Shown in pieces: positions 18,110 through 26,343 of a stretch of 64,000 nucleotides of DNA. The notes beneath the pieces were generated by a model. That model saw only the letters and a list, made by a program, of their open reading frames with translations. It was not told where the DNA came from and did not search any database. How positions within the stretch are numbered: position 1 is the stretch's first letter; each line of letters opens with the position of its first letter. Location: the NCBI RefSeq assembly GCF_011388195.1, contig NZ_CP049990.1:1178001-1242000 (forward strand). The letters are read 5' to 3'. Both the position numbers and the translations under genes were made by a program. Source of the DNA: Pusillimonas sp. DMV24BSW_D (GTDB taxonomy: Bacteria; Pseudomonadota; Gammaproteobacteria; Burkholderiales; Burkholderiaceae_B).

Positions 18110-18934
18110 ATGGGTGGAATTGTATTTGCTGCGGCTATGAGTCATGCGCCACACATAACGGGCTATGCCAATCATGCCGGCAAAGAGGTCAAGGACCGGG
18201 TGTATGCGGGGATGACCGAAATTGGTGATCAGTTACGTCAGGCCAGGCCTGATGTGTTGGTGGTCGTCAGTTCCGATCATTTTCATAATTTGTTTGTTGA
18301 TCGCATGCCGGCGTTCTGTGTGGGTGTCGCGCAGTCATACTCCGGTCCAATTGAGAAATGGATCAATGTTGATTCTTTTTCCATACCAGGGGCCGAGGCA
18401 TTTTCACGCGCTTTGGTCGAGCAGGCTTATGAGATTGGGTTTGACCCAGCCTTTGCTGAAAATGTCATTCTTGAGCATGGTGTTGTGGTTCCATTGCAGT
18501 TTCTTGCTCCTGAGTACGACATCCCTTTGGTCCCGATTCTTCAGAACTGTATGGTCCCGCCTCTGCCGACGTTGTCGCGTTGTTACGGTTTTGGCCAGTT
18601 CATCCGACGCGCGGCACAGGCCTCTGATTTGCGTGTTGCCGTGGTTGGCACAGGGGGGTTGTCACACTCACCCGGCGCACCGGAGGCGGGTGATATTGAC
18701 CGCGAATTTGACCTTGAGTTTCTAGCAGCCCTGGCGTCTGAGCGCCCTGTGCAAGTGGTCGATTGGGGCAGTGAAAAAATTGATGCAGCGGGTTTTGGTG
18801 CGTGGGAAATTCGTCAGTGGGTGACGGCTTTGGGCGCCGCGAATGGCGCACAAGCGCAAACGGTTTATTACGAGTCAGTAGCAGAGTGGGAAACCGGCTG
18901 TGGCGGAGTCGTTTTCGAGACATCGACAAGCTGA
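18110..18934 (+). CDS. Class III extradiol ring-cleavage dioxygenase, LigB-type catalytic subunit
   Basis: A 274-residue type II (class III) extradiol dioxygenase that opens a catechol-like ring next to the two hydroxyls using Fe(II) and O2. Residues equivalent to the LigB iron ligands are visible: His12 in SHAPH, His57/His59 in SSDHFHN, and Glu233 in AWEIRQW. The catalytic His equivalent is His186 in GGLSHSPG. An AGGAGG Shine-Dalgarno precedes the ATG. It follows the ligA-like gene and precedes the Rieske dioxygenase genes, consistent with cleavage of the diol made by that oxygenase. The ring substrate is not deducible. Confidence 0.9.
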   Translation: MGGIVFAAAMSHAPHITGYANHAGKEVKDRVYAGMTEIGDQLRQARPDVLVVVSSDHFHNLFVDRMPAFCVGVAQSYSGPIEKWINVDSFSIPGAEAFSRALVEQAYEIGFDPAFAENVILEHGVVVPLQFLAPEYDIPLVPILQNCMVPPLPTLSRCYGFGQFIRRAAQASDLRVAVVGTGGLSHSPGAPEAGDIDREFDLEFLAALASERPVQVVDWGSEKIDAAGFGAWEIRQWVTALGAANGAQAQTVYYESVAEWETGCGGVVFETSTS

Positions 18935-18951
18935 ATAGTGGAGAAAATTGT

Positions 18952-20223
18952 ATGGAAACGCAAAGTGTTGACCGGGAGTATGCCGATTTGGTCCAGCCAG
19001 AGTCGGGAATGGTGAGCAGCACCATATTTACCGACCCCGGAATCTATCAGCTAGAGTTGGAAAAAATATTCACCAAATCGTGGTTGTATTTGGGACATGA
19101 GAGCCAGTTGCCGAATGAAAATGACTTCTTCACGACCTACATGGGGTCTGATTCGGTTGTGGTAACGCGTTCCGGCGGCAAGATTCGTGCGTTTCTGAAT
19201 TTTTGCACGCATCGTGGGATGAAAGTATGCCGCACGGACTCTGGGAATGCTCCCGCTTTTACTTGCCCTTATCACGGTTGGTGTTTCTCATCCAAAGGCG
19301 AACTGGTTGGTGTGCCCGGTTATCGGGAAGCTTACTATGAAAGCCTTGAGATGAGCCGTTGGGGGTTGCGGGAGGTTGCACAACTCGATACCTTCGGTGG
19401 TTTGATCTTTGCAACCTGGAATCCTAAGGCTTCCTCTTTGCTTGACTATCTTGGCGAGATGGCGGTGTATCTGGATCGGGTTGTGAGTCGCAGCGATGGC
19501 GGTGTTGAAATGATAGGCGGCGTTCAGAAGTGGGAATTGCCGGTGAACTGGAAAATGCCCGCCGAGAACTTTCTGGGTGATTCGTACCACGTTGCGACGA
19601 CGCATGGCTCGGTCATGGATATTGGCTATCGCAAACGCCCGAAAAAAGATGGCTTTCAGATTTCCCTTCGCGGAGGACATGGGTTCGGTTCGGAGCTGGG
19701 TGGATTTGGTGCTGGATCGACAGGGTCATCTGCTTACGCTAAATATATTGATGAAATGCGCGCCAAACTTGACGCCCAGGACAATCCGGCCAATCAGTTC
19801 ATCCCCTTGGGGCATTCAACCATTTTCCCGAATATGTCGATTTTGGATAGCGTCAAGTTTCGGATGATTCGGATGTCTCATCCGCGTGGCCCTCGTCTTA
19901 CCGAAAGCCATACCATGTGCTTCGTAGACAAGAATTTGGATCCCGAATTGAAAGAAGAAATTCGTCGCGAGTTTATTCTTTCGTTTGGGCCCAGCGGCAT
20001 GTTTGAGGTAGAGGATGGCGAAATATGGGGCGAAATTGCTGACAGTATCAGCGGATATATGGCATCTCGCCAGCCGTTCAACTATCAAATGGGTCTCGGA
20101 AAAGAAGAGTTGACCGCAGATAAGTTTGGACAAGGTTTGCCGGGTAGAACAGGTTGGTATTGGAGTGAAATCAACCAGCGTGAGTATTACCGTCAGTGGC
20201 GCAGCCTGATGGAGGCGAAATGA
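18952..20223 (+). CDS. Rieske aromatic-ring-hydroxylating dioxygenase, alpha subunit
   Basis: The 423-residue catalytic subunit of a ring-hydroxylating dioxygenase. The Rieske [2Fe-2S] ligands are C85/H87 (CTHRG) and C105/H108 (CPYHGW). The mononuclear iron site is in ENFLGDSYHVATTH: the bridging D210, then H213 and H218; the third ligand is probably the Asp in FEVEDGE. The start METQSVDREY is chosen because a GGAG lies 7-10 bases upstream; earlier in-frame sequence overlaps ligB. The architecture resembles naphthalene/biphenyl dioxygenase alpha subunits, which use a beta subunit, a ferredoxin and a reductase. The beta subunit follows with an ATGA overlap, but no ferredoxin or reductase gene lies in the cluster. 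Confidence 0.93.
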   Translation: METQSVDREYADLVQPESGMVSSTIFTDPGIYQLELEKIFTKSWLYLGHESQLPNENDFFTTYMGSDSVVVTRSGGKIRAFLNFCTHRGMKVCRTDSGNAPAFTCPYHGWCFSSKGELVGVPGYREAYYESLEMSRWGLREVAQLDTFGGLIFATWNPKASSLLDYLGEMAVYLDRVVSRSDGGVEMIGGVQKWELPVNWKMPAENFLGDSYHVATTHGSVMDIGYRKRPKKDGFQISLRGGHGFGSELGGFGAGSTGSSAYAKYIDEMRAKLDAQDNPANQFIPLGHSTIFPNMSILDSVKFRMIRMSHPRGPRLTESHTMCFVDKNLDPELKEEIRREFILSFGPSGMFEVEDGEIWGEIADSISGYMASRQPFNYQMGLGKEELTADKFGQGLPGRTGWYWSEINQREYYRQWRSLMEAK

Positions 20224-20729
20224 AAACGATGCTAAGTAATCCTTCTCTTTACTTTGAGGTAAAGAGTTTCCAGGCATATGAAGTCTCTTTGCTGCAGGAG
20301 CTGGCCTATCAAGAATGGCTGGGTATTTTCGCTGATGACCTTCGGTATAGAGCTCCTTTGGTTTATGTTAAGGACCAAAGGGAAGGTTCTTTATCCAGGC
20401 AAACCGATTTGATGCTGTATGACGATAGTTATGAAACCTTATCGTTAAGAGTGGCACGCGCAAAAAGTAAAAAAGCGTGGACGGAAATTCCGCCGTCTCG
20501 TTTGCGATATTTTGTAGATCCGGTGGAAATTGAGGAGGAGCCCGACGGCTTGCGGGTTGCCAGTAACTTAATCATTTATCAAACACGGCTGCAGCGCGAA
20601 GAAAACCTATTTGTAGGTCATCGCATCGATCGTGTTCGTCGAAGCGAAGATGGGTGGAAAGTATTCGACCGGTATGCGGTGATAGATCGGGCGGTATTGC
20701 CCTCGAAAAATTTGACGGTGTTTTTCTAA
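20220..20729 (+). CDS. Rieske ring-hydroxylating dioxygenase, beta subunit
   Basis: A 169-residue small subunit of an aromatic-ring dioxygenase (SnoaL/NTF2-like cone fold). This subunit is structural in alpha3beta3 dioxygenases. Typical features are the N-terminal EVSLLQELAYQEWLGIFADD, the central YETLSLRVARAKS and the RLQREENLFVGHRIDRVRR region. The ATG at 20220 overlaps the alpha stop (ATGA), with GGAGGCG upstream. An in-frame extension to 20196 lies inside the alpha gene and is not needed. The next gene starts one base after its stop. Confidence 0.9.
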   Translation: MKTMLSNPSLYFEVKSFQAYEVSLLQELAYQEWLGIFADDLRYRAPLVYVKDQREGSLSRQTDLMLYDDSYETLSLRVARAKSKKAWTEIPPSRLRYFVDPVEIEEEPDGLRVASNLIIYQTRLQREENLFVGHRIDRVRRSEDGWKVFDRYAVIDRAVLPSKNLTVFF

Positions 20730-20730
20730 T

Positions 20731-22398
20731 ATGACCGGAACTTCTATATCCAGGACGGGCGCGCGTGTTCTCGTTGATCAATTGAAAGTGCACGGAGCGG
20801 ATAAGGTTTTCTGCGTACCGGGCGAAAGTTATCTTTCGGTTCTTGACGCTTTTCATGATGTTGATTCAATTCAACTCGTGGTGACGCGTCATGAGGCTGG
20901 TGCATGTAATATGGCTGACGCCTATGGGAAACTGACAGGAAAACCGGGTATCTGCTTCGTGACGCGTGGGCCAGGTGCAACGCATGCGAGCATTGGAGTG
21001 CATACGGCGATGCAAGACAGCACGCCGTTGATCTTGTTCATAGGCCAAGTACAACGAAGTTCGTTCGAAAAAGAGGCATTTCAGGAAATTGATTATCGAC
21101 AGATGTTCGGGGCGATGGCGAAATGGGTTGTCCAAATCGATGATGCTGATCGTATTCCGGAGTTTGTCGCGCGGGCTTTTCATACAGCCACATCGGGGCG
21201 TCCAGGCCCTGTTGTGATCGCGTTGCCGGAAGATATGCTGTTAGACGAAGTTTCAGTCGAGGATACGCCGCCTTATGCGGTGACTCAAGCGTATCCGTCG
21301 CCGAACCAGTTGAACCAATTTGAAACGTTGCTTAATCAGGCGCAGAGGCCTCTGGTGATTGCAGGCGGCAGTACCTGGACCTTCGAGGCGACCCAGTTAT
21401 TAGAACAGTTTGCGATGCGTCACCATCTGCCGGTCTGTTCAGCTTTTCGAAGTCAGGATTATTTTGATAACAATCACCCCTTATACGCCGGGCATGTGGG
21501 GTTGGCGATTAATCCGAAACTGGCTGAGCGCGTACGCGAGGCTGATTTGTTGATTGTGTTGGGCGATCGGCTGAGTGAGGCTACCTCGGGTACATATAGC
21601 CTGGTTACGTCTCCTGTGCCTCGGCAAAAACTGATTCACGTTCATCCGGATGCATTGGAGATTGGTCGTGTGTTTCAACCGACTTTGGGGATTGTGTCTG
21701 GAATGATGCAATGTATGGAAGCGTTGGTGACGTTGCCCGCCAGTTCGGCACAAGGTGCATGGACAGAGTGGGCTGGTAAAGCGCGTCAGGATTATGAGTC
21801 GCATATATTTCCAGGCTCGATATCCTCTGGGGTGGATTTGGCGCAAGCTATTATTGCGTTGCGGGAAGTGTTGCCGGACGATGCGATTGTATGTAATGGA
21901 GCAGGTAATTACACCGCCTGGTTGCACCGTTATTTTAAATATCGTGGCTATCGAACCCAATTGGCGCCGGTTAATGGTGCGATGGGTTACGGTGTGCCGG
22001 CAGCGGTTGCCGCCAAAGTTGTTCATCCCGAGCGTGTGGTGGTTGCCGTGGCCGGAGACGGCTGCTTTATGATGAGTGCTCAAGAACTGGCGACCGCCCG
22101 ACTATACAACTTGAATCCGATTTTTATTGTTGTCAATAACGGCATATTTGGAACCATTCGTATGCATCAGGAACGTGATTATCCCGGACGCGTTATCGGT
22201 ACGACGTTGGCTAATCCGGATTTTGTGACGTTGGCTGAATCGTATGGGGCATACGCGGAACGAGTGGAAACGAATGAGGCGTTTCGCCCGGCGCTTGAAC
22301 GCGCATTGAAGCAATCCGTAGCGTCAGTGATTGAATTAGTGACCGATCCTAATATGATTTCGCCAAGTACAACGATTCAAACTTTGCGGGGCGGCTAA
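20731..22398 (+). CDS. Thiamine-diphosphate-dependent enzyme (acetolactate synthase/benzoylformate decarboxylase superfamily)
   Basis: A 555-residue ThDP enzyme with the three-domain layout of the acetolactate synthase family. The catalytic Glu that activates the cofactor is E55 in VTRHEAGACN, and the ThDP/Mg motif is GDGCFMMSAQELATA...NN near residues 443-470. The middle domain carries LVIAGGS. There is no separate ilvN-like regulatory gene, so a biosynthetic acetolactate synthase is unlikely. It begins one base after the dioxygenase beta stop, as last gene of that operon. In a catabolic setting it may decarboxylate or ligate a 2-oxo acid (such as a benzoylformate- or pyruvate-type product) or cleave a 2-hydroxyacyl compound. 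Reaction unknown. Confidence 0.88.
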   Translation: MTGTSISRTGARVLVDQLKVHGADKVFCVPGESYLSVLDAFHDVDSIQLVVTRHEAGACNMADAYGKLTGKPGICFVTRGPGATHASIGVHTAMQDSTPLILFIGQVQRSSFEKEAFQEIDYRQMFGAMAKWVVQIDDADRIPEFVARAFHTATSGRPGPVVIALPEDMLLDEVSVEDTPPYAVTQAYPSPNQLNQFETLLNQAQRPLVIAGGSTWTFEATQLLEQFAMRHHLPVCSAFRSQDYFDNNHPLYAGHVGLAINPKLAERVREADLLIVLGDRLSEATSGTYSLVTSPVPRQKLIHVHPDALEIGRVFQPTLGIVSGMMQCMEALVTLPASSAQGAWTEWAGKARQDYESHIFPGSISSGVDLAQAIIALREVLPDDAIVCNGAGNYTAWLHRYFKYRGYRTQLAPVNGAMGYGVPAAVAAKVVHPERVVVAVAGDGCFMMSAQELATARLYNLNPIFIVVNNGIFGTIRMHQERDYPGRVIGTTLANPDFVTLAESYGAYAERVETNEAFRPALERALKQSVASVIELVTDPNMISPSTTIQTLRGG

Positions 22399-22433
22399 AA
22401 GGGATTTTTTGGGATATTCTGCTGAACGATAAG

Positions 22434-23156
22434 TTATCGGCTCGCAAGATCGATGCCGAATGAAAACTTATGCCGGCTACCGCGAAAGTAAATCTCAGGG
22501 ACGTCAATTAATCGGCCGCCTTCTTCATAGAGCAGGGCGGTAAAAAACAGAACAGGTTCCATCGCCGGGATATTCAATTTTTTTGAGACGTCGATGGGTG
22601 CGGCCATGGCTTCTATGCTGATCTCTACGTTCAGTAGCGAGATATCCATATTTTCGCGCAGTATGCGAAACATGGGATAGCGCTTGAGTTGGGAAATGGG
22701 TATGCCTTTGCCGTATTCGGGAACAATGTAATGGTTGGTAAAGCTGATTGGAACACCGTCTTTTTTTACTAGTCTTTGAATGAACATCAATTCCTTTTCC
22801 TGCGAAAAAGCATTGCTGAGATGTTCCGGTACAGGAATGATTTTGCGGTCCAGGATTTCCGTTTCGTTGTTGAACTCTTCCGAGAACATCATGTCGAGCG
22901 TGGACAGCGATTTGGATTTGGTGAGGTGCGAAGGTAATTCGGAAACAAAAGTTCCTTTTCCTCTTTTGCGTGTGATCAGATGCTCTTCTTCCAGCGCTTT
23001 AAGTGCCCGCTGAACCGTGATAACACTAATTTTGTAATCGGATGCAAATTGAACCTCGGTGGGTAGCTTGGTTCCAGGAGGGTAGGTGCCACGAATGATT
23101 TCGCCTCGAAGGTGCTGAGCCAACTGGTAAGTAATGGGCAGTTTGTCTGAGAACAT
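22434..23156 (-). CDS. GntR/HutC-family transcriptional regulator (UTRA domain)
   Basis: A 240-residue regulator. The N-terminal GntR winged helix (about residues 5-72) has GTKLPTEVQFASDYKISVITVQRALKALEEE and RGKGTFV. The C-terminal UTRA ligand-binding domain (about 90-235) is typical of the HutC subgroup, whose repressors are released by a small molecule. It is convergent with the ThDP gene and divergent from the ABC-importer operon. AT-rich palindromes lie in its upstream region and before the other two operons of the cluster, so it is probably the pathway repressor and probably represses itself. The inducer may be the substrate or a CoA or ring-fission intermediate. Confidence 0.92.
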   Translation of the reverse strand: MFSDKLPITYQLAQHLRGEIIRGTYPPGTKLPTEVQFASDYKISVITVQRALKALEEEHLITRKRGKGTFVSELPSHLTKSKSLSTLDMMFSEEFNNETEILDRKIIPVPEHLSNAFSQEKELMFIQRLVKKDGVPISFTNHYIVPEYGKGIPISQLKRYPMFRILRENMDISLLNVEISIEAMAAPIDVSKKLNIPAMEPVLFFTALLYEEGGRLIDVPEIYFRGSRHKFSFGIDLASR

Positions 23157-23219
23157 ATCTTTAGGGCATTTAGGGCGGAAGAATGGGTAGGTTTATACCC
23201 GCATTTTCATTTTTTTTTC

Positions 23220-23272
23220 TTGACAGCAAGTATACTTCATAATAACTTACATATATGTATAGATGTATACAT
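23220..23272. promoter_or_regulatory. Operator-rich region C between GntR gene and ABC operon
   Basis: A TTGACA hexamer (23220-23225) is followed by three palindromes: AGTATACT (23229-23236), TACATATATGTA (23248-23259) and ATGTATACAT (23263-23272). The stretch ACTTACATATATGTAT (23245-23260) matches the motif shared with sites A and B. HutC-type regulators are known to favour GTnTAnAC-like cores, and GTATAC occurs twice here. No clear -10 hexamer was found. Confidence 0.6.
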
Positions 23273-23372
23273 GTTTATGGTTAATGACGAAAGGAGTCAA
23301 GAGGAAAAGTCGGTTCTGGTTGGTCGGATGCAAGGTTGACATAATTAAAGACAGTGATAGGAGACAACAATC

Positions 23373-24548
23373 ATGAAACATGCAAAAAAGAGTTTTGCGA
23401 AGTTGCTGCTTGGTTTGGCGTGCGCGGCTTCATTCGGTTTTGGCGCAATGCTGCCTGCGCAAGCGGCTGACGAGGGTCCTCGGAAAATAGGTTTTCTGAT
23501 GCCACTGACGGGCGGTGCCGGTAAATTGGGCGAAATGATGATGCAGGGCAGTACCCTGGCAGTCGAGGAAATAAATTCCAAGCACGGTGGTGCGGGAGGA
23601 CGGAATGTTCAGCTCTTACCGGAGGACAGTCAAGCAACGGCGCGTGTGAGTATTTCCGGGTTTAAAAGGTTGTCCGATCTCGAAGATGCCGAGGTGGTGA
23701 TTACCGGATGGACCTCGGTTGTCGCCGCAGTTGCCCCGCTTGCACAAACGGAGAAAGTGATGCTTATTTCGGCAAGCACGGCATCTCCGGCGATCAGGGG
23801 TGTTTCTCCTTATTTTCAGTCGACCTGGATGTTCGACGATGAGACCGTCCGTTTATTGCTCCCTTATGCAAAAGAACATTTGGGCGTAGAGCGCTTGGGA
23901 GTTATGACTGTTGTCAGCGACTTGGGCAATGCGCTGGCCAAGTCTGTGAAAGAGGAGTGGAAGAAACTGGGAGGCACGCTTGCAGGAGAGGGGATTCACC
24001 AGCAGGATGAATCAAATTTCCGCCCAATTTTATTGAAGCTTCTGGCTACTAATCCTGATGCGATCTACATTACGGGTTCCGTCGGGCGGCAATCTGCTCA
24101 GATTGTCCGGCAAGCTAGAGAGCTGGGCTACAAAGGTAAGTTTTTGAGTTACGGCGCATTTGAAGACCCTGAGATTCAAGCTTTGGGTGAATTGGCGGAT
24201 GGCGCTTATTATGCATCCCCTTCGTTTGAGGTAACGAGCGATGCTCCGAAGACAAAAGCGTTCGTCGATGCATTCAAAGCCAAGCATGATCGTTTGCCGA
24301 ATGTACACCAGGCCAACCATTACGATTTAATCTACCTGTATAAAACGGTCGTTGATGCGTTAGCCGAAAAGGGGTCAGAGGTAACGGGCACCACATTCCG
24401 TGACTACATGGTAAAGGAAATGCCGACTTATACCGGGGCGGCAGGGACATACCGCTTTGATTACTCGGATGGCAGCGTGGTTCGTCCTACTTCGCTGAAA
24501 ACGCTGAAAGATGGTCAGTTTGTAAAAGTTGCTGATCTCGTTGAATAA
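23373..24548 (+). CDS. ABC transporter substrate-binding protein, LivK/Peripla_BP_6 type
   Basis: A 391-residue periplasmic binding protein with a signal peptide ending in LPAQAA near residue 31. The mature part begins RKIGFLMPLTGGAGKLGEMMMQG, the standard start of branched-chain-amino-acid-type binding proteins. Many catabolic members bind aromatic acids rather than amino acids. It is the first gene of a five-gene importer operon that ends in an SDR gene. An AGGAGA Shine-Dalgarno lies before the ATG. Given the neighbouring aromatic genes, the likely cargo is the pathway substrate. Confidence 0.92.
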   Translation: MKHAKKSFAKLLLGLACAASFGFGAMLPAQAADEGPRKIGFLMPLTGGAGKLGEMMMQGSTLAVEEINSKHGGAGGRNVQLLPEDSQATARVSISGFKRLSDLEDAEVVITGWTSVVAAVAPLAQTEKVMLISASTASPAIRGVSPYFQSTWMFDDETVRLLLPYAKEHLGVERLGVMTVVSDLGNALAKSVKEEWKKLGGTLAGEGIHQQDESNFRPILLKLLATNPDAIYITGSVGRQSAQIVRQARELGYKGKFLSYGAFEDPEIQALGELADGAYYASPSFEVTSDAPKTKAFVDAFKAKHDRLPNVHQANHYDLIYLYKTVVDALAEKGSEVTGTTFRDYMVKEMPTYTGAAGTYRFDYSDGSVVRPTSLKTLKDGQFVKVADLVE

Positions 24549-24562
24549 CAGGTTGTTAATAA

Positions 24563-25444
24563 ATGGATCAAGCGACTCTGTTGGTTAATTTGCTGACCGA
24601 TGGTATCAGCACGGGGGCGTTGTACGCCCTCGTTGCGATCGGTTTCTCGTTGTTATGGTGGCTGGCTGATCTCATCCACCTCGCGCATGGCGCTGTTGTC
24701 ATTGCAGCAGGCTATGCCGGTTATGTAGCAATTGCTGTCCTAGGCTTGCCTTTTTGGGGTGGTATCTGTTTTGCGATTGTCGTTGCAGTTGTGCTGGGAT
24801 TGCTGATCCAGCAGTTTGCATATCAGAACATGATTAAACGCGGTGCGGGGGAGATGGGTTTGTTGACTATCTCGCTCGGTTTATTAATTAGCCTCGAATA
24901 CATCGTTATTTTGGTCTTTGGGCCCGAGGGCGTCCGTTTGGATGCCTTCCAGTTACGCTCACCGGTTTTCCCGGGAAGTGGCTACATACTGGATTTGTTT
25001 TCCTTAATCGTCGTCAGTTCGGTTCTGATCATATTTGTTGCACTCTTTCTATTCATCAAGTATTCCGATACGGGAAAGCGAATGCGCGCCGTGGCTGAGA
25101 ACGTCGAGTTGGCTCGCGCTCTGGGCATTAGCACCCGGACGGTCACGATGACCGTTGCTGCGCTGTCAGCAGCATTGGTTGCGCCGGCATCGTTCGTGTA
25201 TCTGTTTGACCGGGGTGTTGAACCGCATGATGCGATGCACATTATTTTGATGGCGGCGATTGTGGCCATTATGGGTGGGCGCGGATCCTTGTCGGGCGCA
25301 TTGCTTGCCGGGCTCATTGTGGGCGTTGCGGAAAGCGTCATGGTGTGGTTTTTCGCGGCGGGCTGGCGTGAAGTCATGACCTTCACGCTGCTTTATGTCG
25401 TTTTGCTCTTCCGGCCTCAGGGTCTGTTCGGCAAGTCGCGTTAA
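24563..25444 (+). CDS. ABC transporter permease, LivH type
   Basis: A 293-residue inner-membrane permease of the branched-chain amino acid/aromatic acid class. It has about eight hydrophobic helices and the conserved motif of these permeases in MRAVAENVELARALGIS near residue 175, with IMGGRGSLSGALLAGLIVG near 235. It starts 14 bases after the binding-protein gene and pairs with the LivM-type permease 23 bases downstream. Confidence 0.92.
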   Translation: MDQATLLVNLLTDGISTGALYALVAIGFSLLWWLADLIHLAHGAVVIAAGYAGYVAIAVLGLPFWGGICFAIVVAVVLGLLIQQFAYQNMIKRGAGEMGLLTISLGLLISLEYIVILVFGPEGVRLDAFQLRSPVFPGSGYILDLFSLIVVSSVLIIFVALFLFIKYSDTGKRMRAVAENVELARALGISTRTVTMTVAALSAALVAPASFVYLFDRGVEPHDAMHIILMAAIVAIMGGRGSLSGALLAGLIVGVAESVMVWFFAAGWREVMTFTLLYVVLLFRPQGLFGKSR

Positions 25445-25467
25445 ACAACCCCTGAAAGAGTTAAGTT

Positions 25468-26328
25468 ATGGACTATGTGCTTCATTTAATTACAACGGCA
25501 GCCATTTTTGGGATATTGGCTTTGTCGCTTGATATTTTGGTTGGGCTGGCAGGGTTGATGTCGCTGGCGGCGGCTGTATTCTTCGGTATCGGCGCCTACT
25601 CAACTGGTTTGTTAATGCAGCAAGGTTATTCCCCTTTAAGCGCACAACTATTTGGCATGTTAGTTGCGGCGGTGGTAAGCATGATTATTGCGTTTCCCGC
25701 AGTTCGTGTTAAAGGAATTTATTTCCTGATAGTAACGATCGCAGTGCAAATGGTGTTTACCGTGCTGCTTCAAAATTGGCGGGATGTAACGGGCGGGGAT
25801 GCCGGAATATCGGGTATTACTCCTTACGCGTTGTTTGGCTATGAGTTTGGTAGAACCGGGTTTGCGCTATTTACGGTCGCACTGGCGGTGCTCACGCTGA
25901 TTTTTTTGTTGCGCCTCGCAGCCACGCCTTTTGGTCAGCTATTGCAAGCTATTAGAGATGACGAGTTAGGCGCGGCTTCACTCGGGAAAAATGTTGCACG
26001 GGCTAAATTGGTTGCTATTGCGTTATCAAGTGCCATTGCGGCTGCTGCAGGCTCGTTCTTCGCACACTACTCTGCTTATATCGATCCGTTGAGTTTTGAT
26101 ATTGGCGTTTCAATATTTGCGTTGTTAATTGTTATGTTTGGCGGTGCGGGAACGCTGGTTGGGCCCTTGGTAGCCGCCGTCATTCTGTGTTTCTTGCCCG
26201 AGTTATTAAAGTTTCTACCCTTGTCGCCAACGACCGCAGCACCGGCGCGGCAGTTGGTTTATGGCTTGCTGTTGGTGCTGGTAGTGTATTTCCGCCCTCA
26301 AGGTTTGTTTGGAAGTGCCCATCGATAA
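25468..26328 (+). CDS. ABC transporter permease, LivM type
   Basis: A 286-residue second permease of the importer. It has LAGLMSLAAAVFFGIGAYSTG near residue 30, and LLQAIRDDELGAASLGKNVARAKL near 150, the EAA-like loop contacting the ATPases. Its C-terminus lacks the extra ATPase domain found in some LivM fusions, matching the separate livG and livF genes downstream. Confidence 0.92.
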   Translation: MDYVLHLITTAAIFGILALSLDILVGLAGLMSLAAAVFFGIGAYSTGLLMQQGYSPLSAQLFGMLVAAVVSMIIAFPAVRVKGIYFLIVTIAVQMVFTVLLQNWRDVTGGDAGISGITPYALFGYEFGRTGFALFTVALAVLTLIFLLRLAATPFGQLLQAIRDDELGAASLGKNVARAKLVAIALSSAIAAAAGSFFAHYSAYIDPLSFDIGVSIFALLIVMFGGAGTLVGPLVAAVILCFLPELLKFLPLSPTTAAPARQLVYGLLLVLVVYFRPQGLFGSAHR

Positions 26329-26343
26329 AGGTTAAGGATAAAA

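Noticed and set aside
20731-22398. Reading the ThDP gene as ilvB/ilvG because ilvD is in the window
   Set aside because: It is in a different operon, 15 kb from ilvD, has no ilvN-like partner, and is fused by spacing to dioxygenase genes.
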